Source: Oscillospiraceae bacterium | GTDB lineage: Bacteria; Bacillota; Clostridia; UBA1212; UBA1255 | Reading direction: 5' to 3' | DNA length: 32,838 nt | Assembly (NCBI GenBank): GCA_015069165.1 | Contig: SVJD01000024.1 | Span: 1-32,838 of the forward strand | Part shown: positions 23,709 through 31,691 of the stretch, in pieces | How the letters are laid out: each line of letters opens with the position of its first letter | Numbering within the stretch: position 1 is the stretch's first letter | Made by a program: the position numbers and the translations under genes | Notes under the pieces: generated by a model | Databases searched by the model: none | Seen by the model: the letters and a program-made list of their open reading frames with translations, nothing else | Told to the model about the DNA's origin: nothing

Positions 23709-26137
23709 CCTTGTGCTTCTACTACAGATTTTAAAGTTTCATCGCTTACATCGCTTGAAAGCTTTACAATCGCGCTGTTTTTCTTGTGATTTACAATCGC
23801 CTCTGAAACACCGGGGGTTTCCTCAAGACATTTTTTCACTCTTGCCTCACAATGACCGCACATCATACCTTCGATTTTCATATTTTTTTCCATTGTTTTC
23901 GCCTCTTCTTTCTTTTTTGTTTTTTCCTTTACTTTTATAAAATTAAGTCTTAATGCATTACTTACCACGCAAACGCTGGACAAACTCATTGCCACCGCAC
24001 CAAACATGGGATTTAATTTCCAACCTAATGTAAAATACCAAACGCCTGCCGCAAGAGGAATACCTATTACATTATAAATAAATGCCCAAAATAAATTTTC
24101 TCGTATATTACGCAATGTCGCTCGGCTCAGTTTAATCGCCGCAGGTACATCTGAAAGTCTGCTTTTAATCAAAACTACATCTGCCGCATCTATGGCAATA
24201 TCCGTTCCCGCACCTATAGCTATTCCATTATCTGCACTTGTCAAAGCCGGTGCATCATTTATTCCGTCGCCAACCATTACCACTTTACCGCTTTTTTTCA
24301 AAGAGAGTATAACGCTTTCTTTCTCTCCCGGCAAAACGCCTGCAAAAACTTCGTCAATTCCGATTTTGTCAGCAATTGCCTTTGCACTTTTTGCATTATC
24401 GCCTGTCAGCATAACAACACGAATACCCATCTTGTGAAGCTCTGCGATTGCTTCCGCACTGTCTTCTTTGATAATGTCGGAAACAGCTATAATTCCAACC
24501 AATTCGCTGTTTTTTACGAAGAACAAAGGTGTTTTGCCCTCTTCTGAAAGTTTTTCTGCTTCCTTTTTCGCTTCTTCGTTTATTTCCGCTTTGCTTTCTG
24601 TAAATTTTAAATTGCCGCCGCAAAGCTCTTCACCGTTTAATTTTGCAATAAGTCCATTACCGGGCAAAATGGTAAAATCGGTAACTTCCGGCAATTCAAT
24701 CCCTTTTTCAATTGCTTTTTTTATTACAGCTTTTGCCAGCGGATGTTCGCTGTTCTTTTCCAAAGCCGCCGCAATTTTCAAAAGCACATCACGGTCATAA
24801 CCTTTTGCAGGAACAATATCTGTAACCGTAGGATTGCCTTCTGTAACCGTTCCTGTTTTATCAAGAGCAACAATTTGCGTTTTACCGACCTGTTCAAGAG
24901 AAACTGCCGTTTTAAAAAGTATTCCGTTTTTTGCACCCACACCCGTTCCGACCATAATCGCAACAGGAGTAGCCAACCCCAAAGCACACGGGCAACTTAT
25001 AACCAATACGGAAATCGCCCTTGCAATGGCAAAACCGAAAGTTTCGCCTATAACAAGCCAACAAACCAAAGTCACAACGGCAATTCCTATTACAACGGGT
25101 ACAAAAACGCCTGAAACTTTATCTGCTATTTTTGCAATAGGAGCTTTAGTTGCGGAAGCATCACTTACCATTTTTATAATTTGTGAAAGTGTGGTATCTT
25201 CCCCTACCCTTGTAGCTCTGCATTTCAGAACACCCGATTCATTCAACGTACCTGACGAAACATCAGAGCCGATTTCTTTGTCTGCCGGAATACTTTCTCC
25301 GGTCAGTGCAGACTCATTAACTGCGCTGTGACCTTCAATAACAACACCGTCTACGGGGATTTGTTCACCCGGTTTAACTATAAATATATCATCTTTTTGT
25401 ACTTCTTCTATTGAAACTTTATGCTCTTTGCCGTTTTTGATTACCGTGGCTGTCTGCGGCGCAAGCTTCATTAACCCTTCAAGTGCACTTGTTGTCTTAC
25501 CTTTAGCTCTTGCCTCTAACATTTTACCGACTGTAATCAGAGTCAAAATCATTGCCGCAGATTCAAAATATAATTCGTGCAAATCATGGGTTCCCGACAT
25601 TGTAATCAATACATAAACGCTGTAACCAAAAGAGGCAAAAGATCCCATTGCAACAAGCGTATCCATATTGGGAGAGCGTTTCAAAACAGCTTTTGCACCG
25701 CTTATGAAAAACTTTTTATTTATAAGCATCACAAATGCAGATAAAATCATCTGGCAAATGCCTATAGACAATGGATTTTCTGTTAAGATACGAGGTAGCG
25801 GAAAATTCCACATAACATGCCCCATGGAAATATACATCAAAGCAACGAGAATAACGAGCGAAGCTATCAAACGACCTTTTAATCTCGGTGTTTCTGTGTC
25901 TTCAATGTTCTTTTTGTTATTTGTTTTTAATACATCTAAAGAAGCCCCATATCCGGCAGCTTCAACGGCAGATATAATTTCCTCACTGCTTGCACTGCCC
26001 TGAACGCTCATTGAATTTGTCAAAAGATTCACAGAGCAAGATTCAACACCTTCCACAGCCGAAACTGCTTTTTCAACACGCGCACTGCAAGCAGCGCAGC
26101 TCATTCCGCTAACATTGTATTTTTCCATATTCACCAT
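23684..26137 (-). CDS. copA: Copper-translocating P-type ATPase with an extra C-terminal CopZ-like domain
   Basis: An 817-residue P1B-1 ATPase that pumps Cu+ out of the cytosol. Domains: N-terminal HMA metal site GMSCAAC (11-17); eight membrane helices from about 88; TGES in the actuator; CPC382-384 in the ion channel; phosphorylated Asp426 in DKTGT; HP in SEHPLAKA; GDGINDAP in the hinge. After the last helix and a Lys/Glu-rich linker comes a second HMA with GMMCGHC (about 757-763), like the chaperone CopZ. ATG 26,137 follows directly after the stop of the upstream gene; ATG 26,128 is an alternative. An internal start at 23,893 could make free CopZ. Confidence 0.95.
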   Translation of the reverse strand: MVNMEKYNVSGMSCAACSARVEKAVSAVEGVESCSVNLLTNSMSVQGSASSEEIISAVEAAGYGASLDVLKTNNKKNIEDTETPRLKGRLIASLVILVALMYISMGHVMWNFPLPRILTENPLSIGICQMILSAFVMLINKKFFISGAKAVLKRSPNMDTLVAMGSFASFGYSVYVLITMSGTHDLHELYFESAAMILTLITVGKMLEARAKGKTTSALEGLMKLAPQTATVIKNGKEHKVSIEEVQKDDIFIVKPGEQIPVDGVVIEGHSAVNESALTGESIPADKEIGSDVSSGTLNESGVLKCRATRVGEDTTLSQIIKMVSDASATKAPIAKIADKVSGVFVPVVIGIAVVTLVCWLVIGETFGFAIARAISVLVISCPCALGLATPVAIMVGTGVGAKNGILFKTAVSLEQVGKTQIVALDKTGTVTEGNPTVTDIVPAKGYDRDVLLKIAAALEKNSEHPLAKAVIKKAIEKGIELPEVTDFTILPGNGLIAKLNGEELCGGNLKFTESKAEINEEAKKEAEKLSEEGKTPLFFVKNSELVGIIAVSDIIKEDSAEAIAELHKMGIRVVMLTGDNAKSAKAIADKIGIDEVFAGVLPGEKESVILSLKKSGKVVMVGDGINDAPALTSADNGIAIGAGTDIAIDAADVVLIKSRLSDVPAAIKLSRATLRNIRENLFWAFIYNVIGIPLAAGVWYFTLGWKLNPMFGAVAMSLSSVCVVSNALRLNFIKVKEKTKKKEEAKTMEKNMKIEGMMCGHCEARVKKCLEETPGVSEAIVNHKKNSAIVKLSSDVSDETLKSVVEAQGYTVKEVK
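23891..23908 (-). promoter_or_regulatory. Likely internal ribosome binding site and start for a free CopZ-like protein
   Basis: Inside copA, on the minus strand, GAAGAGG (23,908-23,902) stands 8 nt before an in-frame ATG (23,893, Met749). Translation from it would give a 69-residue protein consisting of just the C-terminal HMA domain with GMMCGHC, the size of a normal CopZ. That this start is used is inferred. Confidence 0.45.
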
Positions 26138-27904
26138 TTATTTCTTTTTCTTTGATGACGTTATAACTATAACAACTATCGCTATAACAATTAATGCTGC
26201 CATCACTGTAATTGCCGCTATGAGTATTGTATTTAAGCCTTTTTCCTCATATTTTCCCGCATTTGAATTATCAGCAGGTTGTTCTGTAGGCACAGTTGTA
26301 GGCTGATTTGCCGGAACTTCAGTGGGACTTTCTGTGGGAATTTCCGTGGGCACTACACTTTGTATAGGTTCTTGCGTAGGCTCAACTGCCGCACTGTTTA
26401 CGGGAGTTTTTACAATCTCTGCCGTCGGGCTCTTTGCAGGTGTTTTTGTTGGTTTTACCGTAGGACTCTCTGTAGGCACTTTCGTAGGAGCCTTAGTGGG
26501 AGATTTAGTAGGTGCCTTTGTCGGAGCTTTTGTAGGGGTTTTGGTTGGTTTTGCCGTAGGGGTAGCCGGAGCTATAAGTTCGTCAGGAGTTTCGTCGTAA
26601 ACCAACGCAAGAGTATTCCAAACAGAGCGTATGTTTCCGTCTGAATAGCACGCTCTTTCAACATATTTTCCATTTTCATCCAAAGTTACCATTGTTGTAG
26701 AGCCGCCACCATCAAAAAGGAAGCATGTATCGTAGCCTATTTCCTTGCAGAACTTAGCAATTTGAGTTTTAAAATTAAGACCTTCGTATCTTTTGTTTGT
26801 ATCGGCTGTAACCATTGTCATCATTACTGTACCATCTTTTTTATATCCGATAATATTTGTAGGATATTGACCTGTTGTAGCACCGGAAAGGTCGTTACTG
26901 ATACTGCCGTTTTTCATAACAAGGCACTGACCGCCAATCGCTTCTTCGCAATTTTGCCAATCATATTTATTTGTACTGCAATTTATTGTTGCTGTAAGCG
27001 TAACTTTATCTCCAACACTAAATCTTTCGCTTAATTTCGACACATAAGAACCTTTAGCTGTCAAAATAATCGTATTATCATCAAGACCACTTCTTGAAAC
27101 TGTGCCCGCAGGATGGATTTTTGTTACCGTACCTGAAATCGGCTGATTGTGGTAAAATTTATTGGGTGTTGTAGTTTTTATTACTACCTCATACGCATCT
27201 GTGGTAACATAGTTAGAAACACCCAATCTATTATTGTACACATTCAAAGAGTTGTTAATAGGCGCTCTATTTAAACCCGTAGCTGCCGTAGTTTTAGATT
27301 TTGTATCGTTTTTAACTTTTACTGACACTGTAGGTTTATCAATCAAAACTTTATTGTCTTTAGTTATGCACATTGTGTAATAATCAGCCGCCGGCTCAGG
27401 ATTTGCTCTTTGGCTACACCAGATTTCGCTATCGATTACGATTGGACTGAAAGGAACTCGGTAATAACAGTTTTCTGCAAGGCCCTCTGCACTTATCATC
27501 CAATCTCCGTTTACCGCCGCAAGGATTTTTTTATCGTCTTCTCTGTATTTTGCAACTTCATTCGGAACGGCATTCGAGTCTTTGATGTATTTGCCGTTAT
27601 TGATGACTTCAAGTGTAAGCTTCGGATTGTTTTTCAAATCAGCTTCAACAATATTTATTATTCTGTTTGCACCGTAACCGGAAGATCCTCCTGCTCCCAA
27701 ATGAATTCTTGTATATTGCACACCCGTAGATTTGCCATTAACTTTAATTTCTGATGTGACATTGGAATCTTCACCGACAAACGAAAAAGGAGCCGCTTGT
27801 ACATCATAAGCATTATTTTGTCCAAAAGTTGTAAAAAGCATTACAAGCACAAATGTAAACGCAAATACTTTTATGGAATGAATTCTTTTTATATTTTTAA
27901 ACAT
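26138..27904 (-). CDS. Surface phosphodiester glycosidase (NAGPA family) with Pro/Thr repeats
   Basis: A 588-residue exported protein. A signal peptide (FAFTFVLVMLFTTFG to about AQAAP) leads to a catalytic domain of the phosphodiester alpha-GlcNAcase family (NAGPA, formerly DUF2233), identified by FLFDGGGSTTMV about residue 400. Residues 448-545 are a low-complexity stretch of PTKAPTK-like units, then spaced PTE/PT units, as in wall-spanning linkers. A membrane helix (about 560-582) and a KKKK tail anchor it. I chose ATG 27,904 because AGGAG lies 9 nt ahead; ATG 27,913 touches it directly. The stop abuts the copA start codon with no base between. Confidence 0.85.
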   Translation of the reverse strand: MFKNIKRIHSIKVFAFTFVLVMLFTTFGQNNAYDVQAAPFSFVGEDSNVTSEIKVNGKSTGVQYTRIHLGAGGSSGYGANRIINIVEADLKNNPKLTLEVINNGKYIKDSNAVPNEVAKYREDDKKILAAVNGDWMISAEGLAENCYYRVPFSPIVIDSEIWCSQRANPEPAADYYTMCITKDNKVLIDKPTVSVKVKNDTKSKTTAATGLNRAPINNSLNVYNNRLGVSNYVTTDAYEVVIKTTTPNKFYHNQPISGTVTKIHPAGTVSRSGLDDNTIILTAKGSYVSKLSERFSVGDKVTLTATINCSTNKYDWQNCEEAIGGQCLVMKNGSISNDLSGATTGQYPTNIIGYKKDGTVMMTMVTADTNKRYEGLNFKTQIAKFCKEIGYDTCFLFDGGGSTTMVTLDENGKYVERACYSDGNIRSVWNTLALVYDETPDELIAPATPTAKPTKTPTKAPTKAPTKSPTKAPTKVPTESPTVKPTKTPAKSPTAEIVKTPVNSAAVEPTQEPIQSVVPTEIPTESPTEVPANQPTTVPTEQPADNSNAGKYEEKGLNTILIAAITVMAALIVIAIVVIVITSSKKKK

Positions 27905-27936
27905 GATTTTCATCTCCTATGTCTTTTATGGTGTTT

Positions 27937-27965
27937 ATTTTAGTTTATTATAAATGCATAGTCAA
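27937..27965 (-). promoter_or_regulatory. Promoter of the glycosidase-copA operon
   Basis: On the minus strand TTGACT (27,965-27,960), a 17-bp spacer and TAAAAT (27,942-27,937). No obvious CsoR or CopY operator is seen around it. Confidence 0.6.
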
Positions 27966-28002
27966 ATGAAAAATGGAGAAAGATAGCGCAAAATAAATCG
28001 TA

Positions 28003-28027
28003 GAAAATTTGAATGGTGCAAATTTTC
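28003..28027. repeat. Isolated inverted repeat before the repeat cluster
   Basis: A perfect 9-bp stem GAAAATTTG/CAAATTTTC with a 7-nt loop, 20 bp before the first palindromic repeat. There is no T-run after it, so a terminator is doubtful. Confidence 0.4.
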
Positions 28028-28046
28028 AAGTAGCTTTACATATTTT

Positions 28047-28257
28047 GTCTAAATATAAAAAACAGACAGAAAGCTGCAGCTCGACACGATAATATTCTGT
28101 CTAAATACGAAAAAGAGGCGGAAAAATCTATTTTGATGACAGTCCCACTCTGTTCCAAAATCACAAAAGCCTTGATTTTTGTCCAAATCCAAAAAAGAGA
28201 CAGAAAGTTTCGGCTTGATGCATTGAAATTCTGTCTAAATATGAAAAACAGACAAAA
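28047..28257 (+). repeat. Cluster of palindromic TTCTGTCT...AGACAGAA repeats before the initiator tRNA
   Basis: Units begin (at the G of GTCT) at 28,047, 28,099, 28,181 and 28,233, with a degenerate one at about 28,152. The core is GTCTAAATAYGAAAAASAGA followed by CAGAAA, and in the fuller copies TTCTGTCT pairs with AGACAGAA across an AT-rich loop. Spacing is 52, about 53, 29 and 52 bp. The sequence between units is also partly alike: the 28,047 and 28,181 units share their inter-unit bases in pattern. They are therefore decayed tandem copies of a roughly 52-bp element. The 548-bp gap 27,905-28,452 holds nothing else but promoters and this cluster. Confidence 0.75.
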
Positions 28258-28406
28258 ACGAAATACAACTGAAAATGCAACAAAGCAATATAGGAAAAAC
28301 AGGTTAAGTTTAAATCACAAACGGGAGTTTTCGTCTAAAAGCAGGGCTTACGGAAAAAGTTTGAAATACCGAGAATACCTTAACACCGTTATGGAGAAAT
28401 TTTTTA

Positions 28407-28435
28407 TTGACAAAACAAAAAACTGTGGGTATAAT
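28407..28435 (+). promoter_or_regulatory. Consensus promoter of the initiator tRNA
   Basis: A perfect TTGACA (28,407-28,412), 17-bp spacer and perfect TATAAT (28,430-28,435), so transcription should start near 28,442, 11 nt before the tRNA. Confidence 0.9.
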
Positions 28436-28452
28436 ATAAAAGCTTCATTCGA

Positions 28453-28528
<76 letters not shown>

Positions 28529-28529
28529 T

Positions 28530-28585
28530 AACTGAACGCTTATTTTGATACAATGTGTATTTGAATAAGCGTTCAGTTTCTTTTT
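28530..28585 (+). terminator. Strong terminator of the initiator tRNA
   Basis: A perfect 15-bp stem (28,530-28,544 with 28,564-28,578) with a 19-nt loop is followed by TTCTTTTT. It starts two nt after the CCA end. Confidence 0.9.
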
Positions 28586-28634
28586 GCCCAAAATGCCCGT
28601 GATACAACGGTTTATGAATACTATTTAATTATTT

Positions 28635-28682
28635 AAGGCTCTGCAACGACTGTTTTTAGTCGACCGCAGAGCCTTGCTTTTA
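28635..28682. terminator. Long two-part hairpin, probable terminator
   Basis: A 10-bp outer stem AAGGCTCTGC/GCAGAGCCTT (28,635-28,644 with 28,666-28,675) contains an inner CGACT/AGTCG stem with a T-rich loop, and is followed by GCTTTTAT. With no + strand gene before it except the tRNA, it may be the end of a lost gene. The rest of 28,586-28,634 shows nothing I can name. Confidence 0.5.
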
Positions 28683-28694
28683 TGGATAGTTTTG

Positions 28695-28718
28695 AAAAAG
28701 CCGGGGTTTTATGCCCCG
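28695..28718 (-). terminator. Terminator of the minus-strand gene remnant
   Basis: On the minus strand CGGGG/CCCCG (28,718-28,714 with 28,706-28,702) encloses the remnant's own stop codon in its loop and is followed by five T residues. Confidence 0.6.
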
Positions 28719-28864
28719 ACTCTAATCTCTGTGCCGTTATAGAAAACAAATGTGATTTCACCGTTGCGGTGTCTTGCTCCGGTTTCATAACTATGACTTA
28801 ACCATGGCATCGTGCGACCTGCAAGGCTAATATCTTGAAAACTTGTCCCTAAATGCGTATAATA
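28709..28864 (-). pseudogene. 3' remnant of an unidentified gene
   Basis: An open frame of 51 codons without a plausible start: an in-frame stop lies immediately upstream at 28,865-28,867. Its product contains SLAGRTMPWLSHSYETGARH and then NGEITFVFYNGTEIRVGA before the stop. The composition looks like a real folded protein end, and a terminator follows directly. I do not recognise the family. Its 5' part appears lost at the junction with the PARG-like gene, which begins in the same 20 bp on the other strand. Confidence 0.45.
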
Positions 28865-29505
28865 TTAAGAGAAATCGTGATAAAGGAAAAAAGGTATGTG
28901 TATTGAATTTTGCATCTGCCACCAATCCGGGTGGTGGCGTTGTGAATGGTTCTTCGGCACAGGAAGAATGTATCTGCCGTTGCACTACACTCTATCCGTG
29001 CCTTAATATCAACTTCCTATGGCAGAGTTTTTACTATCCTCATCGAGAAGCCGGGAATCCTCTGTACAATGATGATTGTGTTTATACTCCCAATGTCTGC
29101 GTTTTCAAGAGCGATACCAATTTCCCTGAACCCTTGAGCAAGGAAGATTGGTGGAAAGTAGACATCCTTACTTGTGCAGCGCCTAACCTTCGTGAGAAGC
29201 CAAGCAACGCTATGAACCCTTGTGCCGGAAACATGGCAGCGAAGGTAACAGCCACGGAGTTAGAGCAACTGCTCAAATCTCGCATTAGAAGAATATTTGA
29301 GGTGGCTGCATCCAACGAAAACGATGTGCTTATTTTAGGTGCTTTTGGATGTGGTGCGTTTAGGAATCCGCCTGAAATCGTGGCGAGGGTTTTTAATGAC
29401 GTGATGCAGGATTTTCTGTGCCATTTTGAAACCATCGAGTATGCCGTTTACCACACCGAGCGTGAGGTTGCAAATTACGAGAAATTCAAGAAAATACTGG
29501 GTTAA
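28843..29505 (+). pseudogene. 5'-truncated TIGR02452 (bacterial PARG-like macro-domain) gene
   Basis: The frame encodes 220 residues. VLNFASATNPGGGVVNGSSA is the ADP-ribose-binding loop of microbial poly(ADP-ribose) glycohydrolase-like proteins, followed by QEECICRCTTLYPCL, and LGAFGCGAFRNPPEIVA near the C-terminus is the second macro-domain loop. The family removes ADP-ribose from targets. Usual members have about 50-60 more residues at the N-terminus. Here the only start is TTG 28,843 without a good ribosome binding site, preceded by a stop at 28,828. Bases are richer in G+C than neighbours (31 of 60 in 29,161-29,220), suggesting transfer. The core loops are intact, so a short active protein is possible. 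Confidence 0.7.
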
Positions 29506-29632
29506 TCCTTTCCGTTCACCTTTTAATTATTCCTATACTTTTTAACGAAAACCCCGTAATCCGTTCACTTGTATCCGAATTGGTCTTTACTTTCATAATG
29601 CAGCGCCGAAAAAGATAGCGAACGGTGCCAAG

Positions 29633-30514
29633 TTATTCTTGGAGCTCTGAAAATTTTTTCAACAATCCGCCTTCAAGAAATTGTTGTGAATATCTTTTTG
29701 CTCTCGTGTTTCGTGTGTAGACAACATGAAAAGCGTGGGGCTCTGTTAATCCATCAACAGTAAAAACCCCTATATTATCATCACCTGCAACAACGGATTG
29801 ATACAAGAAACTAATACCTATACCAGCCGACACTAATGCCTTGATTGAAACAAAACTGCTTATGGAAACTTGTCTATAAAAATCATTAAGTTCATATCCG
29901 GAAGATATTAGTCGTTCTTCAAATATTCGTCGAGTGCCCGAACCTTCTTCACGAACAATTATTGTTTCGTTCAATAATTCTTCAACCGGTATATGTTTTC
30001 CGCACAAAGGACTATTCTTTGCACAAACTCCTACAAACGGTTCCATTCGATACAGATAAGAATCGTATTTAGATTTGCTAAAAGTTCCCTCAATAACAGC
30101 AAAATCCAATTTATTTTCATCTAACATTTGTAACAAATGTCTTGTATTATCTACCACAAGTGAAAGTTCGCGGTTGGGATAACTCAGATAGTCTTTTATA
30201 GCATCGATCAGCACATAGTCGCCGATTGTTTTTGTAGCTCCTATGCGTAGTTTTAATCGTTCTTTTTCTGCAATGGCCAGCTGCAGTTCTTCAAACTGAT
30301 ATTGAATAGAAATGGCGTATCGTTCTAAAAGCAAGCACTTTTCGGTTTTTTGTAAAGTATGACCATCATACAAAAACAACTTTGTTCCAAAAGATTGCTC
30401 CAACGATTGAATTTGTTTTGTTACCGCCGGTTGCGAGAGATGAAGTCGCTCTGCAGCCAATCGATAATTCATTGTTTGACATAGTGTAAGAAATGTTTTA
30501 AGTTTGGAATCCAT
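29633..30514 (-). CDS. LysR-family transcriptional regulator (YeiE-like position)
   Basis: A 293-residue regulator. The N-terminal helix-turn-helix spans about residues 1-60 (MNYRLAAERLHLSQPAVTKQ, then LEQSFGTKLFLYDG). A periplasmic-binding-like effector domain covers 90-290, with the typical IVREEGSGTRRIFEE turn. It is divergent from the YeiH-like exporter 120 bp away and shares a dyad operator with it, as yeiE/yeiH do in enterobacteria. It likely activates that exporter in response to a small anion or sulfur compound; the ligand is inferred. It has AGAGGGAT as ribosome binding site. It converges on the PARG-like gene across 127 bp. Confidence 0.92.
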   Translation of the reverse strand: MDSKLKTFLTLCQTMNYRLAAERLHLSQPAVTKQIQSLEQSFGTKLFLYDGHTLQKTEKCLLLERYAISIQYQFEELQLAIAEKERLKLRIGATKTIGDYVLIDAIKDYLSYPNRELSLVVDNTRHLLQMLDENKLDFAVIEGTFSKSKYDSYLYRMEPFVGVCAKNSPLCGKHIPVEELLNETIIVREEGSGTRRIFEERLISSGYELNDFYRQVSISSFVSIKALVSAGIGISFLYQSVVAGDDNIGVFTVDGLTEPHAFHVVYTRNTRAKRYSQQFLEGGLLKKFSELQE

Positions 30515-30538
30515 ATAATCCCTCTTTTGATAATTATT

Positions 30539-30562
30539 TGGAATCAGACCATTCCATATAAT
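30539..30562. promoter_or_regulatory. LysR operator and -10 of the yeiH-like gene
   Basis: TGGAAT-N6-ATTCCA (30,539-30,556) is a perfect dyad of the T-N11-A type bound by LysR regulators. A TATAAT (30,557-30,562) for the + strand gene begins at its edge, with no good -35, as expected for an activator-dependent promoter. Confidence 0.6.
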
Positions 30563-30633
30563 AACTTTATTTTATCACAAGTTTATGTTAAATTGAAGAT
30601 GAAATATTAAACAAAATGTTCGGAGGAAGAAAA

Positions 30634-31659
30634 ATGGAAACGACAACAAAAAAACGAGGCATATTTATACTTGGAGTTGCTATCTGTTTTGCAGTGGCAG
30701 GTTTATCAATCATTGTGGAAAAACTTATTCCGGGTGAACTTTTGGGAGCGTCTATTATTGCTCTGTTCATAGGAACGGCCATTAACAGTTTTTTTCATCC
30801 CAAGTGGATACAACCTGCGCTTAAATTCGCATCAAAAAAAATATTAAAAGTTGCAATTATTCTTTTAGGTGCATCTTTGTCTATCAATACAATTATGTCA
30901 GTCGGCAAGATGACATTCTTCGTAATGATATTTACTTTTGCAGTGTGCTTTGGAGGAGGTTATTTCATTCGAAAATTATTCGGATTAAACTGGAAGCTAT
31001 CTAATCTGATTTCTGCCGGAACGGGTATTTGCGGCGGATCTGCCGTAGCTGCGATTGCCCCGGTAATCGATGCCGATGATAAAGACGTTGCGTTTGCTAT
31101 GTCTTCTACTTTTCTGTTTGATATGGTAATGATTGCGCTCTATCCTATTATGGGCAAGGCATTAGGAATGACTGATATTGCATATGGCATTTGGGCGGGA
31201 ACGTCAGTTAATGATACCGCCAGTGTTGTAGCTTCCGGCTATGCTTTTTCAGAGATCGCGGGAGATTTTGCAACCATGGTAAAACTCACACGCACAATTG
31301 CCATTATTCCCACAGTTTTGGTTTTTGCATTTATCAGCACTCGCATTAAACAAAAGGAAATGAAAGCAGCAAATAACGGCAAAAAGGTAAACCTCGTAAA
31401 AATTATTCCTTGGTTTATCGGCGGATTTTTGTTGCTTGCAATTTTGAACAGTGTTGGTTTTATTCCTGTTACAGCATCGGGTATCATCAAAGAAATAAGT
31501 AAATTCTTTATGGTAACAGCTTTGGCGGCCATTGGCTTGGGTACAAGCATAACTGATTTCAAAAAAGCCGGACTTAAGCCTATGTTTTACGGAATCACAA
31601 TAGATACTTTAGTAACCTTAACAGCCTTGGGTGTTATTTGGTGTATGGGTTTAATGTAA
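30634..31659 (+). CDS. YeiH/UPF0324-family putative sulfate exporter
   Basis: A 341-residue inner-membrane protein with about ten helices. LIPGELLGASIIALFIGTA and ILLGASLSINTIMSVGKM are typical of the family (PF03601). SAGTGICGGSAVAAIAPVID is its signature re-entrant loop. WAGTSVNDTASVVASGYAFS is the second conserved loop. Members are annotated as sulfate exporters, on limited experimental evidence. I chose ATG 30,634, with GGAGGA 6 nt before; an in-frame ATG at 30,616 lies upstream of that site. Its divergent LysR partner and shared operator support regulated expression. Confidence 0.92.
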   Translation: METTTKKRGIFILGVAICFAVAGLSIIVEKLIPGELLGASIIALFIGTAINSFFHPKWIQPALKFASKKILKVAIILLGASLSINTIMSVGKMTFFVMIFTFAVCFGGGYFIRKLFGLNWKLSNLISAGTGICGGSAVAAIAPVIDADDKDVAFAMSSTFLFDMVMIALYPIMGKALGMTDIAYGIWAGTSVNDTASVVASGYAFSEIAGDFATMVKLTRTIAIIPTVLVFAFISTRIKQKEMKAANNGKKVNLVKIIPWFIGGFLLLAILNSVGFIPVTASGIIKEISKFFMVTALAAIGLGTSITDFKKAGLKPMFYGITIDTLVTLTALGVIWCMGLM

Positions 31660-31691
31660 TCTGCAAAAAATATAATAAATCAAAATATTAC

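Noticed and set aside
26279-26644. Open frames opposite the Pro/Thr repeat region (Arg/Cys- or Gly/Val-rich)
   Set aside because: They are shadows of the PTKAPTK repeats on the other strand; periodic DNA leaves all frames open.
28047-28257. CRISPR array
   Set aside because: The units are palindromic but imperfect, their spacing is uneven (52, about 53, 29, 52 bp), the sequence between them is partly shared rather than unique, and no cas gene is present.
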